From the NCBI RefSeq assembly GCF_050176255.1, contig NZ_JBFXIE010000027.1: a DNA stretch of 44,982 bases, one strand, 5' to 3'. Each line of letters starts with the position of its first letter. Position 1 is the first letter of the stretch. The notes under the pieces were generated by a model. It was given only the letters and a program-made list of their open reading frames with translations, was not told where the DNA came from and did no database searches. The translations under genes and the position numbers were made by a program. The DNA is from JBFXIE01 sp050176255. GTDB taxonomy: Bacteria > Pseudomonadota > Gammaproteobacteria > Burkholderiales > Burkholderiaceae_C. This document shows, in pieces, positions 7,642-16,464 of this stretch.

Positions 7642-9561
7642 TCAGGCTTTGGATGCAATGTCTTGTGAAACCAGGCCAATAAATGCATCGACCGACATCA
7701 CACCGAGGTCTTTGTTCCCCCGGGCACGTACTGCCACGGCGCCCGCCGCTTTTTCCTTGTCACCTGCAACGAGGATATAAGGGAGCTTTTGCAGCGAATG
7801 CTCGCGGATTTTATACGTAATCTTCTCGTTACGCAGATCAGTTGTCACCCTAAGGTCTTGATTCGGTAATGCTTTTTGCAGCTTTGCGGCAATTTCGCGA
7901 CAGTAATCCTGCTGCGCGTCCGTGATGTTGAGCACAGCCACCTGCACCGGAGCCAGCCATACGGGCAGCGCCCCGGCGTGCTGCTCGATCAGAATGCCGA
8001 TGAAACGCTCCAGGCTACCGACGACGGCACGGTGCAGCATCACCGGACGGTGACGCGCCCCATCCTCGCCAACATACTCCGCGTCCAGCCGCTCGGGCAT
8101 GGAAAAATCAACCTGGATGGTGCCACATTGCCACTGACGACCAATCGCGTCCTTGAGTGTGTACTCAATCTTGGGGCCATAGAAAGCGCCTTCGCCAGGC
8201 GAAATTTCATAGACACAACCGGACGCCTCCAGGCTGTGGATCAAGGCGCTTTCAGCCTTGTCCCAGCTTTCATCAGAGCCGATGCGCGCGTCTGGACGGG
8301 TGGCCACTTTGTAGATGATGTCGTCATAGCCAAAGTCTTTATAGACCTTTTGCAGCAACTGTGTGAAGGCCAGCACTTCTGGCTGAATCTGATCTTCGGT
8401 GCAGAAAATGTGACCATCGTCCTGGGTGAAGCCGCGCACGCGCATGATGCCGTGCAGCCCGCCCGTGGGCTCGTTGCGATGGCACTGACCAAACTCGCCG
8501 TAGCGCAGCGGCAGGTCACGGTAGCTTTTGATGCCCTGTTTGAAAATCAGGATGTGACCCGGACAGTTCATTGGTTTGAGCGCGTAGTCGCGCTTTTCCG
8601 ATTCGGTCGTGAACATGTTGTCACGGTACTTATCCCAGTGGCCGGTCTTTTCCCAAAGCGTCTTGTCAAGGATTTGCGGCCCCTTGACCTCCTGATAGCC
8701 GTTGTCGCGATAAACGCGGCGCATGTACTGCTCGATCTCTTGCCACAGCGTCCAGCCCTTGGGGTGCCAGAACACCGTTCCGGGAGAGTGTTCATCGATG
8801 TGGAACAGATCAAGCTCACGCCCCAACTTGCGGTGGTCGCGCTTCTCAGCCTCCTCCAGCATGTGCAGGTACTGGTTCAGCTCATCTTTGGTGGCCCAGG
8901 CGGTCCCATAGACGCGTTGCAACATCTCATTGCGATGATCGCCACGCCAGTAAGCACCCGCCACCTTCATGAGCTTGAAGAACTTGAGCTTGCCCGTGCT
9001 TGGCACATGAGGGCCGCGGCACAAGTCTTCAAAGCCACCCTCGCGATACAGGCTGACGTCCTCGTTGGTCGGAATGCTCGCAATGATCTCGGCCTTGTAA
9101 TGCTCACCCAGGCCCTTGAAATAAGCCACCGCCTCATCGCGCGGCAACACACGGCGCACCACAGGCTCGTCCTTGGCAGCCAGTTCGGTCATCCGCTTCT
9201 CGATGGCCGCCAGATCTTCCGGCGTGAAGGGCCGCTTGTAGGAAAAGTCGTAGTAAAAGCCGTTTTCAATCACTGGCCCGATAGTCACCTGTGCGTCAGG
9301 GAAAAGCTCTTTGACCGCGTAGGCCAGCAGGTGAGCCGTGGAGTGCCGAATGACCTCCAGCCCTTCTGGGTCTTTGGCTGTCACGATGGAAAGCGCGCTG
9401 TCCTGGGTGATTCGGTGGCTCGTATCCACCACTTGATCCCCAATCTTTCCGGCCAGAGCAGCCTTGGCCAGGCCCGTGCCAATCGACGCAGCCACCTCAG
9501 CCACCGTCACCGGGCTAGGGTATTCGCGCAGAGAACCATCGGGGAGCGTGATGTGAATCAT
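7642..9561 (-). CDS. thrS: Threonine-tRNA ligase
   Basis: A 639-residue class II synthetase that charges tRNA-Thr (E. coli 642). Domains in order: TGS domain (MIHITLPDGSLREYPSP, about 1-60), the second additional editing domain with HSTAHLLAYAVKELFP, the catalytic core with MNCPGHILIFKQ (Cys zinc ligand) and motif 2 region YGEFGQCHRNEPTGGLHGIM, and the C-terminal anticodon-binding domain (PVQVAVLNITDAQQDYCREI). The ATG has an AAGGA ribosome binding site. It is the first gene of an eight-gene translation operon. Upstream lies a threonine-rich leader peptide and a terminator (9616-9733), so its transcription should rise when charged tRNA-Thr is scarce. Confidence 0.98.
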   Translation of the reverse strand: MIHITLPDGSLREYPSPVTVAEVAASIGTGLAKAALAGKIGDQVVDTSHRITQDSALSIVTAKDPEGLEVIRHSTAHLLAYAVKELFPDAQVTIGPVIENGFYYDFSYKRPFTPEDLAAIEKRMTELAAKDEPVVRRVLPRDEAVAYFKGLGEHYKAEIIASIPTNEDVSLYREGGFEDLCRGPHVPSTGKLKFFKLMKVAGAYWRGDHRNEMLQRVYGTAWATKDELNQYLHMLEEAEKRDHRKLGRELDLFHIDEHSPGTVFWHPKGWTLWQEIEQYMRRVYRDNGYQEVKGPQILDKTLWEKTGHWDKYRDNMFTTESEKRDYALKPMNCPGHILIFKQGIKSYRDLPLRYGEFGQCHRNEPTGGLHGIMRVRGFTQDDGHIFCTEDQIQPEVLAFTQLLQKVYKDFGYDDIIYKVATRPDARIGSDESWDKAESALIHSLEASGCVYEISPGEGAFYGPKIEYTLKDAIGRQWQCGTIQVDFSMPERLDAEYVGEDGARHRPVMLHRAVVGSLERFIGILIEQHAGALPVWLAPVQVAVLNITDAQQDYCREIAAKLQKALPNQDLRVTTDLRNEKITYKIREHSLQKLPYILVAGDKEKAAGAVAVRARGNKDLGVMSVDAFIGLVSQDIASKA

Positions 9562-9615
9562 GGGAGTCCTTGTCGAGTCTTTTCGGGTGCCAGACCGCGC
9601 TTGTCCCGGATCTGG

Positions 9616-9647
9616 AAAACAAAAAGCGCGGTAGATATCCGCGCTTT
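9616..9647 (-). terminator. Attenuator terminator of thrS (3:4 hairpin)
   Basis: On the minus strand AAAGCGCGG (9647-9639) and CCGCGCTTT (9631-9623) form a perfect 9-bp stem with a 7-base loop. TTGTTTT follows, so the stem continues into TTTTTGTTTT. It lies 54 bases before the thrS start. Its 5' arm can pair instead with TTCGCGC at 9682-9676, the feature expected of an attenuator. Confidence 0.85.
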
Positions 9648-9685
9648 GGAAGGGGCGTGAGCCAATCTGGTGCAGGCGCGAACAA

Positions 9686-9733
9686 TCAGCCCCAATGGCT
9701 GTGAGTTGTCTTTGTACGAGTTCGCGGTGTCAT
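9686..9733 (-). CDS. Threonine-rich leader peptide of thrS (15 aa)
   Basis: The frame encodes MTPRTRTKTTHSHWG and stops at TGA (9686-9688). Five of fifteen residues are Thr, read from ACA, ACT, ACA, ACA and ACT. AGAAAGG lies about ten bases before the ATG and can serve as a ribosome binding site. The frame is also open to an ATG at 9778 (30 residues, seven Thr), but that ATG overlaps a good -10 box, so the shorter form is preferred. Its role would be to sense charged tRNA-Thr; no function as a protein is expected. Confidence 0.7.
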   Translation of the reverse strand: MTPRTRTKTTHSHWG

Positions 9734-9776
9734 AACCCAGATGCCTTTCTCGCCTTTGTTGGTCAACGAGGTCGGC

Positions 9777-9782
9777 ATTTTA
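9777..9782 (-). promoter_or_regulatory. Candidate -10 box of the thrS operon promoter
   Basis: TAAAAT on the minus strand, one mismatch from TATAAT, about 44 bases before the leader ATG. Transcription would begin near 9770. No good -35 hexamer lies 17 bases upstream (GGGCGG is found there), so this is tentative. Confidence 0.35.
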
Positions 9783-9877
9783 ACCCCAGGCCGGTGACTC
9801 CGCCCTGCACCAGAAAAGGGCCGATCGGGTCGTCCAGATAAAGAAGGCGCCCGCAGACGTGATCAGATCAGCCGCAC

Positions 9878-9906
9878 GGCGGCGCGATGAACCGGATCGC
9901 GCCGCC
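9878..9906 (-). terminator. Strong hairpin after clpA, without T tract
   Basis: GGCGGCGCGAT and ATCGCGCCGCC form a perfect 11-bp stem with a 7-base loop, beginning ten bases past the clpA stop. There is no following T run on either strand. It may mark the 3' end of the clpSA message or protect it, and it separates clpA from the thrS promoter. Confidence 0.4.
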
Positions 9907-9915
9907 GCACCCGCC

Positions 9916-12264
9916 TCAGTCAGCCGTGGCTTCCTCAGGCTCGGCCGGCTCGGATCTGGTAGCGCGCTCTTTTTTGGGAAGCGGCTGGATATCCAGCAAC
10001 ACTTCGGACGTCTCGGCGCCCTTGTCGTCGGTCTTGAGCTCAATATCCACCGTAAGACGTCCGCCCTCGGTGAGGCGCCCAAACAGCAGCTCATCCGCAA
10101 GGGCCTTGCGGATGGTGTCCTGGATCAGGCGCTGCATCGGACGCGCTCCCATAAGCGGATCGAAACCCTTCTTGGCCAGATGCTTGCGCAGCTTGTCGGT
10201 AAAGGTGACTTCCACTTTCTTCTCGGACAACTGGGTTTCGAGTTGCAGCAAGAACTTGTCCACCACGCGCAGAATGATCTGCTCGTCCAGCGCCTTGAAA
10301 TTGACGATGGCATCCAGCCGGTTGCGGAATTCGGGCGTGAACAGGCGCTTGATGTCGGCCATCTCGTCACCTGCCTGTCGCGCATTGGTAAAGCCGATGG
10401 TGGCCTTGTTCATGGTTTCGGCACCCGCGTTCGTCGTCATGATGATGATGACGTTGCGGAAGTCTGCCTTGCGCCCGTTGTTGTCGGTCAACGTGCCGTG
10501 GTCCATGACCTGCAGCAGCACATTGAAGATGTCCGGGTGGGCTTTTTCAATCTCGTCGAGCAGCAGCACCGCGTGCGGCTTCTTGGTGATGGCCTCGGTC
10601 AGCAGGCCACCCTGGTCGAAGCCCACATAGCCCGGGGGCGCACCGATGAGGCGGCTCACGGCATGGCGCTCCATATACTCGGACATGTCGAAGCGGATTA
10701 GCTCGATTCCCAGAATGTAGGCCAGTTGCTTGGCGGCTTCCGTCTTGCCCACGCCCGTGGGGCCGCTGAACAGGAATGAGCCGATGGGCTTGTCGCCCTT
10801 GCCCAGGCCCGAGCGCGCCATCTTGACGGCCGAGGCGAGGACTTCCAGCGCGCCGTCCTGACCGAACACCACGCTTTTGAGGTCGCGCTCCAGGGTTTGC
10901 AACTTGCTGCGGTCATCGTTGGACACGTTGGCCGGAGGAATACGGGCGATCTTGGCCACGATTTCCTCGATTTCGGCCTTACCGATGGTCTTCTTGCGCT
11001 TACTGGCGACCAGAATGCGCTGCGCGGCACCGGCCTCGTCGATCACGTCGATGGCCTTGTCGGGCAGATGGCGGTCGTTGATGTACTTGGCGCTCAACTC
11101 GGCAGCAGCCTGCAGGGCGGCAGCGGCGTATTTGACGCTGTGGTGCTCTTCAAAGCGGCTCTTGAGGCCCTTGAGGATGTCGATGGTCTCCTGCACCGTA
11201 GGCTCGACCACGTCCACCTTCTGAAAACGTCGCGACAAGGCCGCATCTTTCTCGAAGATGCCGCGGTACTCGGTGAACGTGGTCGCACCAATGCACTTGA
11301 GCTGGCCACTGGACAGGGACGGCTTGAGCAGGTTGGATGCATCCAGCGTCCCGCCCGAGGCAGCGCCCGCACCAATCAGGGTGTGAATCTCATCGATGAA
11401 CAGGATGGCATTGGGTTTGTCCTTCAGGCTTTTGAGAACGCCCTTCAGGCGCTGCTCGAAATCGCCGCGGTACTTGGTGCCCGCCAGCAGCGCGCCCATG
11501 TCGAGCGCATACACGGTGGCCTCGGCCAAAACCTCAGGCACGTCGTTTTGCGTGATGCGCCAGGCCAAACCTTCGGCAATCGCCGTCTTGCCCACGCCGG
11601 CCTCACCGACCAGCAGCGGGTTGTTCTTGCGGCGGCGGCACAAAATCTGGATGGTGCGCTCCACCTCATAGTCACGGCCAATCAGCGGATCAATCTTGCC
11701 GTCCTTGGCCGCCTGGTTGAGGTTCTGGGTGTACTGCTCCAGGGGCGACGCTTTCTCGCTGCGCTCGCCCTGCGCCCCCTCCTCCGACTCGGCCTGACCT
11801 TCGGCTTTGGCGGGCTCAGGCGGCTCGCCCTTCTTGATGCCATGGGCGATGTAATTCACCACATCCAGGCGCGTGACTCCCTGCTGGTGCAGGTAATAGA
11901 CCGCATGCGAGTCTTTTTCCCCAAAGATGGCCACGAGCACATTGGCACCCGTGACCTCTTTCTTGCCGTTGCCGGTGGACTGCACGTGCATGATGGCGCG
12001 CTGGATCACGCGCTGAAAGCCCAGCGTGGGCTGGGTATCCACCTCGTCGGCGCCGGCGACCTGCGGGGTGTTGTCTTTGATGAAGTTGGTCAGCGATGCA
12101 CGCAGATCGTCAATATTGGCGGCGCATGCACGCAGAACTTCTGCGGCGCTGGGGTTATCCAGCAAGGCCAGCAGCAGGTGCTCGACGGTGATGAACTCAT
12201 GACGTTGCTGGCGCGCCTCGACAAAGGCCATGTGCAAGCTGACTTCCAGTTCTTGGGCAATCAT
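9916..12264 (-). CDS. clpA: ATP-dependent Clp protease ATP-binding subunit ClpA
   Basis: A 782-residue AAA+ unfoldase that feeds proteins into ClpP (E. coli 758). The N domain (MIAQELEVSLHMAFVEARQQ, about 1-145) binds ClpS. The first AAA module has Walker A GEAGVGKTAIAEG and Walker B ILFIDEIHTLIGAG. The second has GPTGVGKTEAAK and VLLLDEIEKAHPD. An IGF tripeptide (NKATIGFTNAR) sits where the ClpP-docking loop is expected. The start at 12264 is the ATG where family members begin and has AAGGAGT before it; the in-frame extension upstream is rejected. It lies 59 bases after clpS, the usual pairing. A charged tail ending EEATAD follows the D2 domain. Confidence 0.97.
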   Translation of the reverse strand: MIAQELEVSLHMAFVEARQQRHEFITVEHLLLALLDNPSAAEVLRACAANIDDLRASLTNFIKDNTPQVAGADEVDTQPTLGFQRVIQRAIMHVQSTGNGKKEVTGANVLVAIFGEKDSHAVYYLHQQGVTRLDVVNYIAHGIKKGEPPEPAKAEGQAESEEGAQGERSEKASPLEQYTQNLNQAAKDGKIDPLIGRDYEVERTIQILCRRRKNNPLLVGEAGVGKTAIAEGLAWRITQNDVPEVLAEATVYALDMGALLAGTKYRGDFEQRLKGVLKSLKDKPNAILFIDEIHTLIGAGAASGGTLDASNLLKPSLSSGQLKCIGATTFTEYRGIFEKDAALSRRFQKVDVVEPTVQETIDILKGLKSRFEEHHSVKYAAAALQAAAELSAKYINDRHLPDKAIDVIDEAGAAQRILVASKRKKTIGKAEIEEIVAKIARIPPANVSNDDRSKLQTLERDLKSVVFGQDGALEVLASAVKMARSGLGKGDKPIGSFLFSGPTGVGKTEAAKQLAYILGIELIRFDMSEYMERHAVSRLIGAPPGYVGFDQGGLLTEAITKKPHAVLLLDEIEKAHPDIFNVLLQVMDHGTLTDNNGRKADFRNVIIIMTTNAGAETMNKATIGFTNARQAGDEMADIKRLFTPEFRNRLDAIVNFKALDEQIILRVVDKFLLQLETQLSEKKVEVTFTDKLRKHLAKKGFDPLMGARPMQRLIQDTIRKALADELLFGRLTEGGRLTVDIELKTDDKGAETSEVLLDIQPLPKKERATRSEPAEPEEATAD

Positions 12265-12323
12265 TTGAGAACTCCTTTGTGCTTGCGTGTTGGTGATAAC
12301 TGTAGATCGAGTGCAAAGCACAT

Positions 12324-12683
12324 TTATTCAACGGGCTCACTCAGACATTGCAGGGGGTGCCCTGCCTTGTGCGCGGCGTCCAGAACCTGGTCCACCTTGG
12401 TGGCGGCGACATCACGCGTGTAAACACCGCACACGCCTTTGCCGTCCAGATGAATCTTCAGCATGATCTGCGTGGCAGCCTCGCGATCCTTGTTGAAAAA
12501 TTCCTGCAGCACAACCACCACGAACTCCATGGGCGTGTAGTCGTCGTTGAGCATCACCACTTGGTACATCTGAGGCGGTTGGATTTTCTGGGCTCGCCGC
12601 TCCAGAACCACCGCGCCAGCACCATCCGACGGCGGGGAGTGCGGCGCGGGTGCCGGGGAACGAGTGGGGGGATTGGTTGCCAT
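12324..12683 (-). CDS. clpS: ClpA adaptor protein ClpS
   Basis: A 119-residue adaptor of the N-end rule pathway that hands substrates with bulky N-terminal residues to ClpAP. It has the signature QPPQMYQVVMLNDDYTPMEF, with the NDD that binds the substrate alpha-amino group. It also has IMLKIHLDGKGVCGVYTRDV with the conserved His, and ends at a KAGHPLQC segment. The N-terminal 30 residues are Pro/Ser/Gly-rich and probably disordered. An alternative ATG three codons upstream (12692) gives MKFMATN; neither start has a strong ribosome binding site. It precedes clpA. Confidence 0.95.
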   Translation of the reverse strand: MATNPPTRSPAPAPHSPPSDGAGAVVLERRAQKIQPPQMYQVVMLNDDYTPMEFVVVVLQEFFNKDREAATQIMLKIHLDGKGVCGVYTRDVAATKVDQVLDAAHKAGHPLQCLSEPVE

Positions 12684-12790
12684 GAATTTCATTCTAGCGA
12701 GCCACGCCGGACGCGCATGAGCTCGACATGTTGTGCTGTGACAGTATTTTTTCAAGCGGCAGCGCCGATTTGAGCTTGCGACTTGCCCGC

Positions 12791-15700
12791 TCATTCATAG
12801 ACAACATTCACAGCGCAGCCTGCCTGCGCAGCCCAGGTGGCCAGGGCTGCGTCAGTGGGCAAGAAGCGGCCGGCATCACCGAGCTGGACTTCGGCCGTAG
12901 CCGCGCCGGCAGGCGAGATGCACTGCACCTCCATGCGCACGCGCAGGCCATGCACCAGCACCTCGCCGTGCTCGGTTGCCTCACGGCGGGGCGGAAAATC
13001 ACGCACGATGCCAGCCACGTCAGGCTGCGACCGTCCCACCTGCACCTGCAAATAGCGCCCGAAACGCGCACGCGCCGCTGCCAAGTCCCACACCTGCTGC
13101 ACTTTCACGCGCAGGCCGCCGCTGAAATGGTCCAACTGCAACCGCCCGCTCACAACGACGAACTCATCGTCCTTGAATGCGCCCGCACTGGCTGCGACGA
13201 CCCCCTCGTCAGCTGATGCCTCGATCACCGCAGACTTGTCATCCAGCTTGAACAGCGCCAGCTTGCCGCGCTGGCCGCTGATGACACGAAAGTCCTGCAC
13301 GATGCCTGCCATCACCTGCGGCTCGCGGCTGTCCGAAAGCTCTGCAATGGACGTTCGCACAAAGCGACGCACCTCCTGCTGCACCTCGTCAAAGAGATGG
13401 CCTGACAGGTAAAAGCCCACGGCGGTCTTCTCCTGCATCAGTCGCTCTTTGATTCCCCAGGGCGTTGCGTCCACCAGGTCGGGCTCCTGGGTGCTGGAGC
13501 CGATGGCGTCTTCGCCCATCATGTCGAACAGCCCGCCCTGGTTGGCGTTGGCCAGCGTTGCGGTGGCAAAGTCGAACGCCCGGTCTATCGATGCAACGAG
13601 CGCCGCCCGATTGAGATGCAGCGCATCAAAAGCACCCGCCTTGATGAGCGCCTCCACCGTGCGCTTGTTGATGCGCGTGCGATCCACGCGCACGCAAAAG
13701 TCAAACAGACTCTTGAAAGGCCCGCGCGTGCTGCCCTGGGGGCCCACGCCCTGCCCGTCGCGCGCTGCGATGATGGCCTCGATCGCCTGCTGGCCCGTGC
13801 CCTTGACGGCGCCCAGGCCGTAGCGAATCACCTTGTCGGTCACCGGCTCGAACCGATAGTTGCCCCGGTTGATGTCCGGCGGCTCGAACGTCATGCCAAA
13901 GTGCTTGACCGCGTCCTCGTAGAGCACCTTGAGCTTGTCGGTGTCGTCCATTTCCACGGTCATGTTGGCGCAGAAGAACTCGGCCGTGTAGTGCACCTTG
14001 AGCCAGCCCGTGTGATAGGCCAGCAGCGAGTAGGCAGCGGCGTGCGACTTGTTGAAGCCGTAACCGGCAAACTTCTCCATCAGGTCGAAGACTTCGTCGG
14101 CCTTGTCCTGGCTGATGCCTTTCTCGGCCGCACCCTTGCGGAATATGGTGCGGTGCTCGGCCATCTCTTCGGCCTTCTTCTTGCCCATGGCGCGGCGCAG
14201 CATGTCGGCGCCGCCCAGGCTGTAGCCGCCCAGCACCTGGGCGGTCTGCATCACCTGTTCCTGATACACCATGATGCCGTAGGTCTCCGCCAGCACAGGC
14301 TCGACCAGCGGGTGCGGGTACTCCACGACCTCTTTGCCGTGCTTGCGGTTGACGAAGCTGGGGATCAGGTCCATCGGGCCTGGCCGGTACAGGGCGTTCA
14401 GGGCGATCAGGTCTTCAAGTCGGCTGGGGCGGGCCTCCTTGAGCATGCCCTGCATGCCGCGGCTTTCAAACTGGAACACGGCCTCTGTCTTGCCATCCGA
14501 GAACAGCCTGTAGGTGGCGGCATCGTCCAGCGGAATGTTCTCGAACGCGAAGTTCTCCTGGCCCTTGTGGCGCTTTTGAATGAATTCGCGGGCAATCTCC
14601 AGGATGGTGAGCGTGGCCAGGCCCAGAAAGTCGAACTTGACCAGGCCGATGGCCTCCACGTCATCCTTGTCGTACTGGCTCACGGCCGATTCGCTGCCGG
14701 GCTGCTGGTACAGCGGGCAGAAATCGGTGAGCTTGCCCGGCGCAATCAGCACACCACCCGCGTGCATGCCGATGTTGCGCGTCATGCCCTCGAGCTTTTG
14801 CGCCATCTCGATGACGGTGCGAACGTCCTCCTCCTTGCGCACCCGCTCATAGAGCATGGGCTCCAGCTCGAGGGCGTAGTTGTTCTTGTCGCCCTCCTTC
14901 TTGGGCTCCGGCGGATAGGCCAGGGTGTAGGTCTGCCCCGGCTTGCCGGGCACCAGCTTGGAGATGCCGTCGCAAAAGGTGTAGCTCATGTCCATCACCC
15001 GACCCACGTCACGAATGGCGGCCTTGGCGGCCATAGTGCCGAAGGTGGCGATCTGGCTCACCGCGTCCTTGCCGTACTTGTCTTTCACATAGTCGATCAC
15101 GCGGTCGCGGTTGGCCTGGCAAAAGTCGATGTCAAAGTCGGGCATCGACACCCGTTCAGGGTTCAGAAAACGCTCGAACAGCAGGTTGTACTGCAGCGGA
15201 TCCAGGTCCGTGATCTTGAGCGCGTACGCCACCAGCGAGCCCGCGCCCGAGCCCCGGCCCGGCCCCACCGGGCAGCCATGCGTCTTGGCCCACTGGATGA
15301 AGTCACCCACGATGAGAAAGTAACCCGGGAACCCCATCTTGAGAATGGTGCCCAGCTCAAACTCCAGGCGCTCCTCGTAGCGCGGGCGCTGCTTTTCGCG
15401 CTCGGCCTCGTCGGGGAACAGGTGCAGCAGCCGCTCCTTGAGCCCCTCGTGGGATGCGTAGCGGAAATACTCCTCGATGGGCATGCCGTTGGGCGTGGGA
15501 AAGTCCGGCAGGCGGGGCTTGCCCAGCACCAGCGTGAGATTGCAGCGCCTAGCAATCTCCAGCGTGTTGGCGATGGCCGAAGGCACATCGGCAAACAGCG
15601 CGGTCATCTCGGCGCTGCTCTTGAAATATTGATCGCGGGTGAAGCGGCGCACCCGGCGCTGGTTGGCCAGAATTTCGCCCTCGGCAATGCACACCCTCGC

Positions 15701-16327
15701 CTCATGGGCCTCGTAATCGTCGGCAGTGGCAAACTGGATCGGGTGCGTGGCCACCACGGGCAGCTTGAGCCTGGCCGCCAACTGGGCAGCGGCCGCGACA
15801 TGGGCCTCATCGTCCGCGCGCCCGGCGCGCTGCAACTCGATATAAAAGCGGTGCGGAAACACGCCTGCAAGGCGCAGCGCGACATCTGCCGCGCCGGCGT
15901 CATCGCCTTTCATCAGCGCCTGGCCGACAGGCCCGGCCTGCGCCCCCGCCAGCGCGATCAGCCCCCCGCCCAGCTCCTGCAGCCAGTCCCAGGTGCACAG
16001 CGGCTGGTTCTTGACCACATTGCGCGTCCAGGCGCGTGCCAGCAATTCGGACAGGTGGTGATAGCCCTGGCTGCTCTGCACCAGCAGCAGCAGGCGCGAG
16101 GGCGTCCCGCCAGCCTGTGGCTCCAGCCAGATTTCAGCACCCAGTATGGGCTTGACCCCCTTGGCCCGCCCTTCCTTGTAGAACTTGACGGCGCCGAAAA
16201 GGTTGCTCAGGTCGGTGATGGCCAGAGCCGGTTGCCCGTCTTTGGCGGCTGCCTTGATGACTTCGTCGATGCGGGTGGTTCCGTCCACGACGGAAAATTC
16301 GGTGTGCAGGCGCAGGTGAACAAACAT
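12791..16327 (-). CDS. dnaE: DNA polymerase III alpha subunit
   Basis: The 1178-residue replicative polymerase chain (E. coli 1160). The N-terminal PHP domain starts MFVHLRLHTEFSVVDGTTRI. The polymerase core includes GPGRGSGAGSLVAYALKITD (about 355-375). The catalytic aspartates are in PDFDIDFC (D399 and D401), close to E. coli D401 and D403. The helix-hairpin-helix and OB-fold regions follow, and the C-terminus contacts the clamp and tau. I used the ATG at 16327, where family members begin; the open frame extends about 87 codons upstream into the bamD promoter region and is not conserved-looking. It is transcribed divergently from bamD, with 137 bases between them. Confidence 0.97.
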   Translation of the reverse strand: MFVHLRLHTEFSVVDGTTRIDEVIKAAAKDGQPALAITDLSNLFGAVKFYKEGRAKGVKPILGAEIWLEPQAGGTPSRLLLLVQSSQGYHHLSELLARAWTRNVVKNQPLCTWDWLQELGGGLIALAGAQAGPVGQALMKGDDAGAADVALRLAGVFPHRFYIELQRAGRADDEAHVAAAAQLAARLKLPVVATHPIQFATADDYEAHEARVCIAEGEILANQRRVRRFTRDQYFKSSAEMTALFADVPSAIANTLEIARRCNLTLVLGKPRLPDFPTPNGMPIEEYFRYASHEGLKERLLHLFPDEAEREKQRPRYEERLEFELGTILKMGFPGYFLIVGDFIQWAKTHGCPVGPGRGSGAGSLVAYALKITDLDPLQYNLLFERFLNPERVSMPDFDIDFCQANRDRVIDYVKDKYGKDAVSQIATFGTMAAKAAIRDVGRVMDMSYTFCDGISKLVPGKPGQTYTLAYPPEPKKEGDKNNYALELEPMLYERVRKEEDVRTVIEMAQKLEGMTRNIGMHAGGVLIAPGKLTDFCPLYQQPGSESAVSQYDKDDVEAIGLVKFDFLGLATLTILEIAREFIQKRHKGQENFAFENIPLDDAATYRLFSDGKTEAVFQFESRGMQGMLKEARPSRLEDLIALNALYRPGPMDLIPSFVNRKHGKEVVEYPHPLVEPVLAETYGIMVYQEQVMQTAQVLGGYSLGGADMLRRAMGKKKAEEMAEHRTIFRKGAAEKGISQDKADEVFDLMEKFAGYGFNKSHAAAYSLLAYHTGWLKVHYTAEFFCANMTVEMDDTDKLKVLYEDAVKHFGMTFEPPDINRGNYRFEPVTDKVIRYGLGAVKGTGQQAIEAIIAARDGQGVGPQGSTRGPFKSLFDFCVRVDRTRINKRTVEALIKAGAFDALHLNRAALVASIDRAFDFATATLANANQGGLFDMMGEDAIGSSTQEPDLVDATPWGIKERLMQEKTAVGFYLSGHLFDEVQQEVRRFVRTSIAELSDSREPQVMAGIVQDFRVISGQRGKLALFKLDDKSAVIEASADEGVVAASAGAFKDDEFVVVSGRLQLDHFSGGLRVKVQQVWDLAAARARFGRYLQVQVGRSQPDVAGIVRDFPPRREATEHGEVLVHGLRVRMEVQCISPAGAATAEVQLGDAGRFLPTDAALATWAAQAGCAVNVVYE

Positions 16328-16464
16328 CTGCGCATTGTAGAAACGCGGGCCCGCCCGGATAAGGCGCGTTGGCGAACTGTTCATACAATGCGGCCCTGCG
16401 ATGCAGACTGCCCACTGGGCACGCCCGTCGCCGCTGTCAATCCACTCCTTGCCCAAGTATCGCC

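Larger units (their letters stand above)
9616..9733 (-). promoter_or_regulatory. Threonine-responsive transcription attenuator upstream of thrS
   Basis: All parts of a ribosome-mediated attenuator are visible. Region 1, CGCGAAC (9726-9720), lies within the Thr codons of the leader. Region 2, GTTCGCG (9683-9677), lies just after the leader stop and is its exact 7-base complement. Region 3, GCGCGGA (9644-9638), pairs over seven positions (one G-U) with TTCGCGC of region 2. Region 4 pairs with region 3 to form the terminator. A ribosome stalled at Thr codons would cover region 1, free region 2 to pair with region 3, and prevent termination. Read from sequence; function inferred from the trp, his and thr attenuators of enteric bacteria. 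Confidence 0.75.

Noticed and set aside
7876..9660. Long open frame antisense to thrS
   Set aside because: Mirrors thrS; no ribosome binding site or domain.
9734..9778. Longer thrS leader peptide starting at 9778
   Set aside because: Possible, but that ATG lies in the candidate -10 box and would not be transcribed; the 15-residue form has a better ribosome binding site.
9562..9780. A tRNA or small RNA gene in the thrS upstream region
   Set aside because: No cloverleaf could be drawn; the structure is explained by the attenuator.
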